Position numbers and translations under genes: made by a program. From UBA2988 sp965237965 (GTDB lineage: Bacteria > Gemmatimonadota > Gemmatimonadetes > Longimicrobiales > Gaopeijiaceae), in NCBI GenBank assembly GCA_965237965.1, contig CBDEGT010000001.1, forward strand, positions 310,001 through 374,000: 64,000 nucleotides of DNA, in the 5' to 3' direction. The notes beneath the pieces were generated by a model. That model worked only from the letters and a program-made list of their open reading frames with translations. It was not told the origin of the DNA and did not search any database. Of this stretch, positions 63,802 to 64,000 are shown in pieces (the first letter of the stretch is position 1; each line of letters starts with the position of its first letter).

Positions 63802-64000
63802 GTTTTGGGCTGCTATATCGGGTACCGCATGTGGTATGCCCGGGCGTCAACGATATAATCACCGATCGGCACCAACACGGTCGCGGTGGCCGACCGGGTG
63901 AAGGCTCGGATGGCGCGGCTCGAGCCGCTCGCCCCCTACGGTTCGAGCTACATCCTGCTCGACGACGAGAGCCGGAAGATCCGACGCCAGTTCTCGGATC

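Larger units (their letters stand above)
61995..63863. mobile_element. TIR-bounded element carrying only a methyltransferase/nuclease gene (1,869 bp)
   Basis: The left end reads GTGATTAT..TTTGACGCACGGG and the right end, read inward, GGTGATTAT..TTGACGCCCGGG. Imperfect inverted similarity continues for about 85 bases and includes a GGTATGCCCC/GGGGCATACC-type motif and a palindrome at each end. The 9-base target duplication GATCGGCAC lies at 61986-61994 and 63864-63872. No transposase or recombinase gene is inside. Confidence 0.88.
61120..64000 (+). pseudogene. Second RND efflux pump, interrupted by a 1.87-kb element
   Basis: The GTG start at 61120 overlaps the stop of pump 1. Residues 1-290 show the usual opening (IRRPVAVTMAYAAVAALGAF, NIPIELIPERSLPRLSVSGS) and the first porter domains. 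The gene is cut after 61994 and resumes at 63873 (IGTNTVAVADRVKARMARLE), running off the window. The two parts are separated by an element flanked by the 9-base duplication GATCGGCAC; deleting it plus one duplication restores EVIKEIGTNTVAVAD. Two pumps in tandem suggest a heteromeric MdtBC-like exporter, now disabled. Confidence 0.88.

Overview
The window looks like a bacterial chromosome of high GC content that has been heavily remodelled by insertion sequences. A complete 16S rRNA gene is present at about 14735-16295. The protein families present (two DUF5916 barrel proteins, many truncated copies of a PknB-like kinase beginning MTDP.TRLNAA, RCC1-type secreted proteins, M28 peptidases, NHL-repeat lipoproteins) suggest Gemmatimonadota. 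That assignment is an inference from remembered family distribution and should be tested with the 16S sequence.

Layout. (1) 1-2700: the end of a conjugation module (VirB10/TrbI and a truncated TrbJ) followed by a HigBA toxin-antitoxin pair. (2) 2700-14000: dense mobile DNA. A pRiA4b ORF-3 gene is split by an IS5-type element. A small outer-membrane barrel gene is split twice, by an IS256-type element and by an IS1-like element that carries three passenger genes. Remnants of IS30, IS481, IS4 and IS3 elements are also present. (3) 14000-16500: tRNA-Arg, tRNA-His and a 16S rRNA gene standing alone, with its own processing stem and terminator and no 23S. (4) 16600-20500: a sensor kinase cut off by half of an IS3 element, a full IS30, and half of another IS256-type element. 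(5) 20580-47380: a block bracketed by two 55-bp copies of the 3' half of a tRNA-Ser(UGA), probably a genomic island. It holds secreted proteins and lipoproteins (M23-like, RCC1, DUF5916, M28, cytochrome c, streptogramin-lyase-like, Ig/M6-like), a potassium channel, an IS21 containing an IS256, an IS3, and five fragments of the 5' end of a Ser/Thr kinase gene, each lying just before a gene for an exported protein. (6) 47400-64000: core-like DNA with a PhoU/Na-Pi cotransporter pair, a voltage-gated-type ion channel, NHL lipoproteins, a SLC13/MatC-type permease, a CDGSH protein, ispG, and an RND efflux operon (adaptor, TolC, pump 1, pump 2).

The second RND pump gene is interrupted by a 1,869-bp element with terminal inverted repeats and a 9-bp target duplication. 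Its only gene is a fused DNA methyltransferase/restriction-like protein and it has no transposase. Many of the insertions can be undone exactly on paper: removing the element and one copy of the target duplication restores an open reading frame in the pRiA4b gene, the barrel gene, the RCC1 gene, istA and the RND gene. The most noteworthy candidates for new biology are the methyltransferase element, the repeated kinase leaders in front of exported genes, the passenger operon and tRNA-like hairpin inside the IS1-like element, and the isolated 16S gene.
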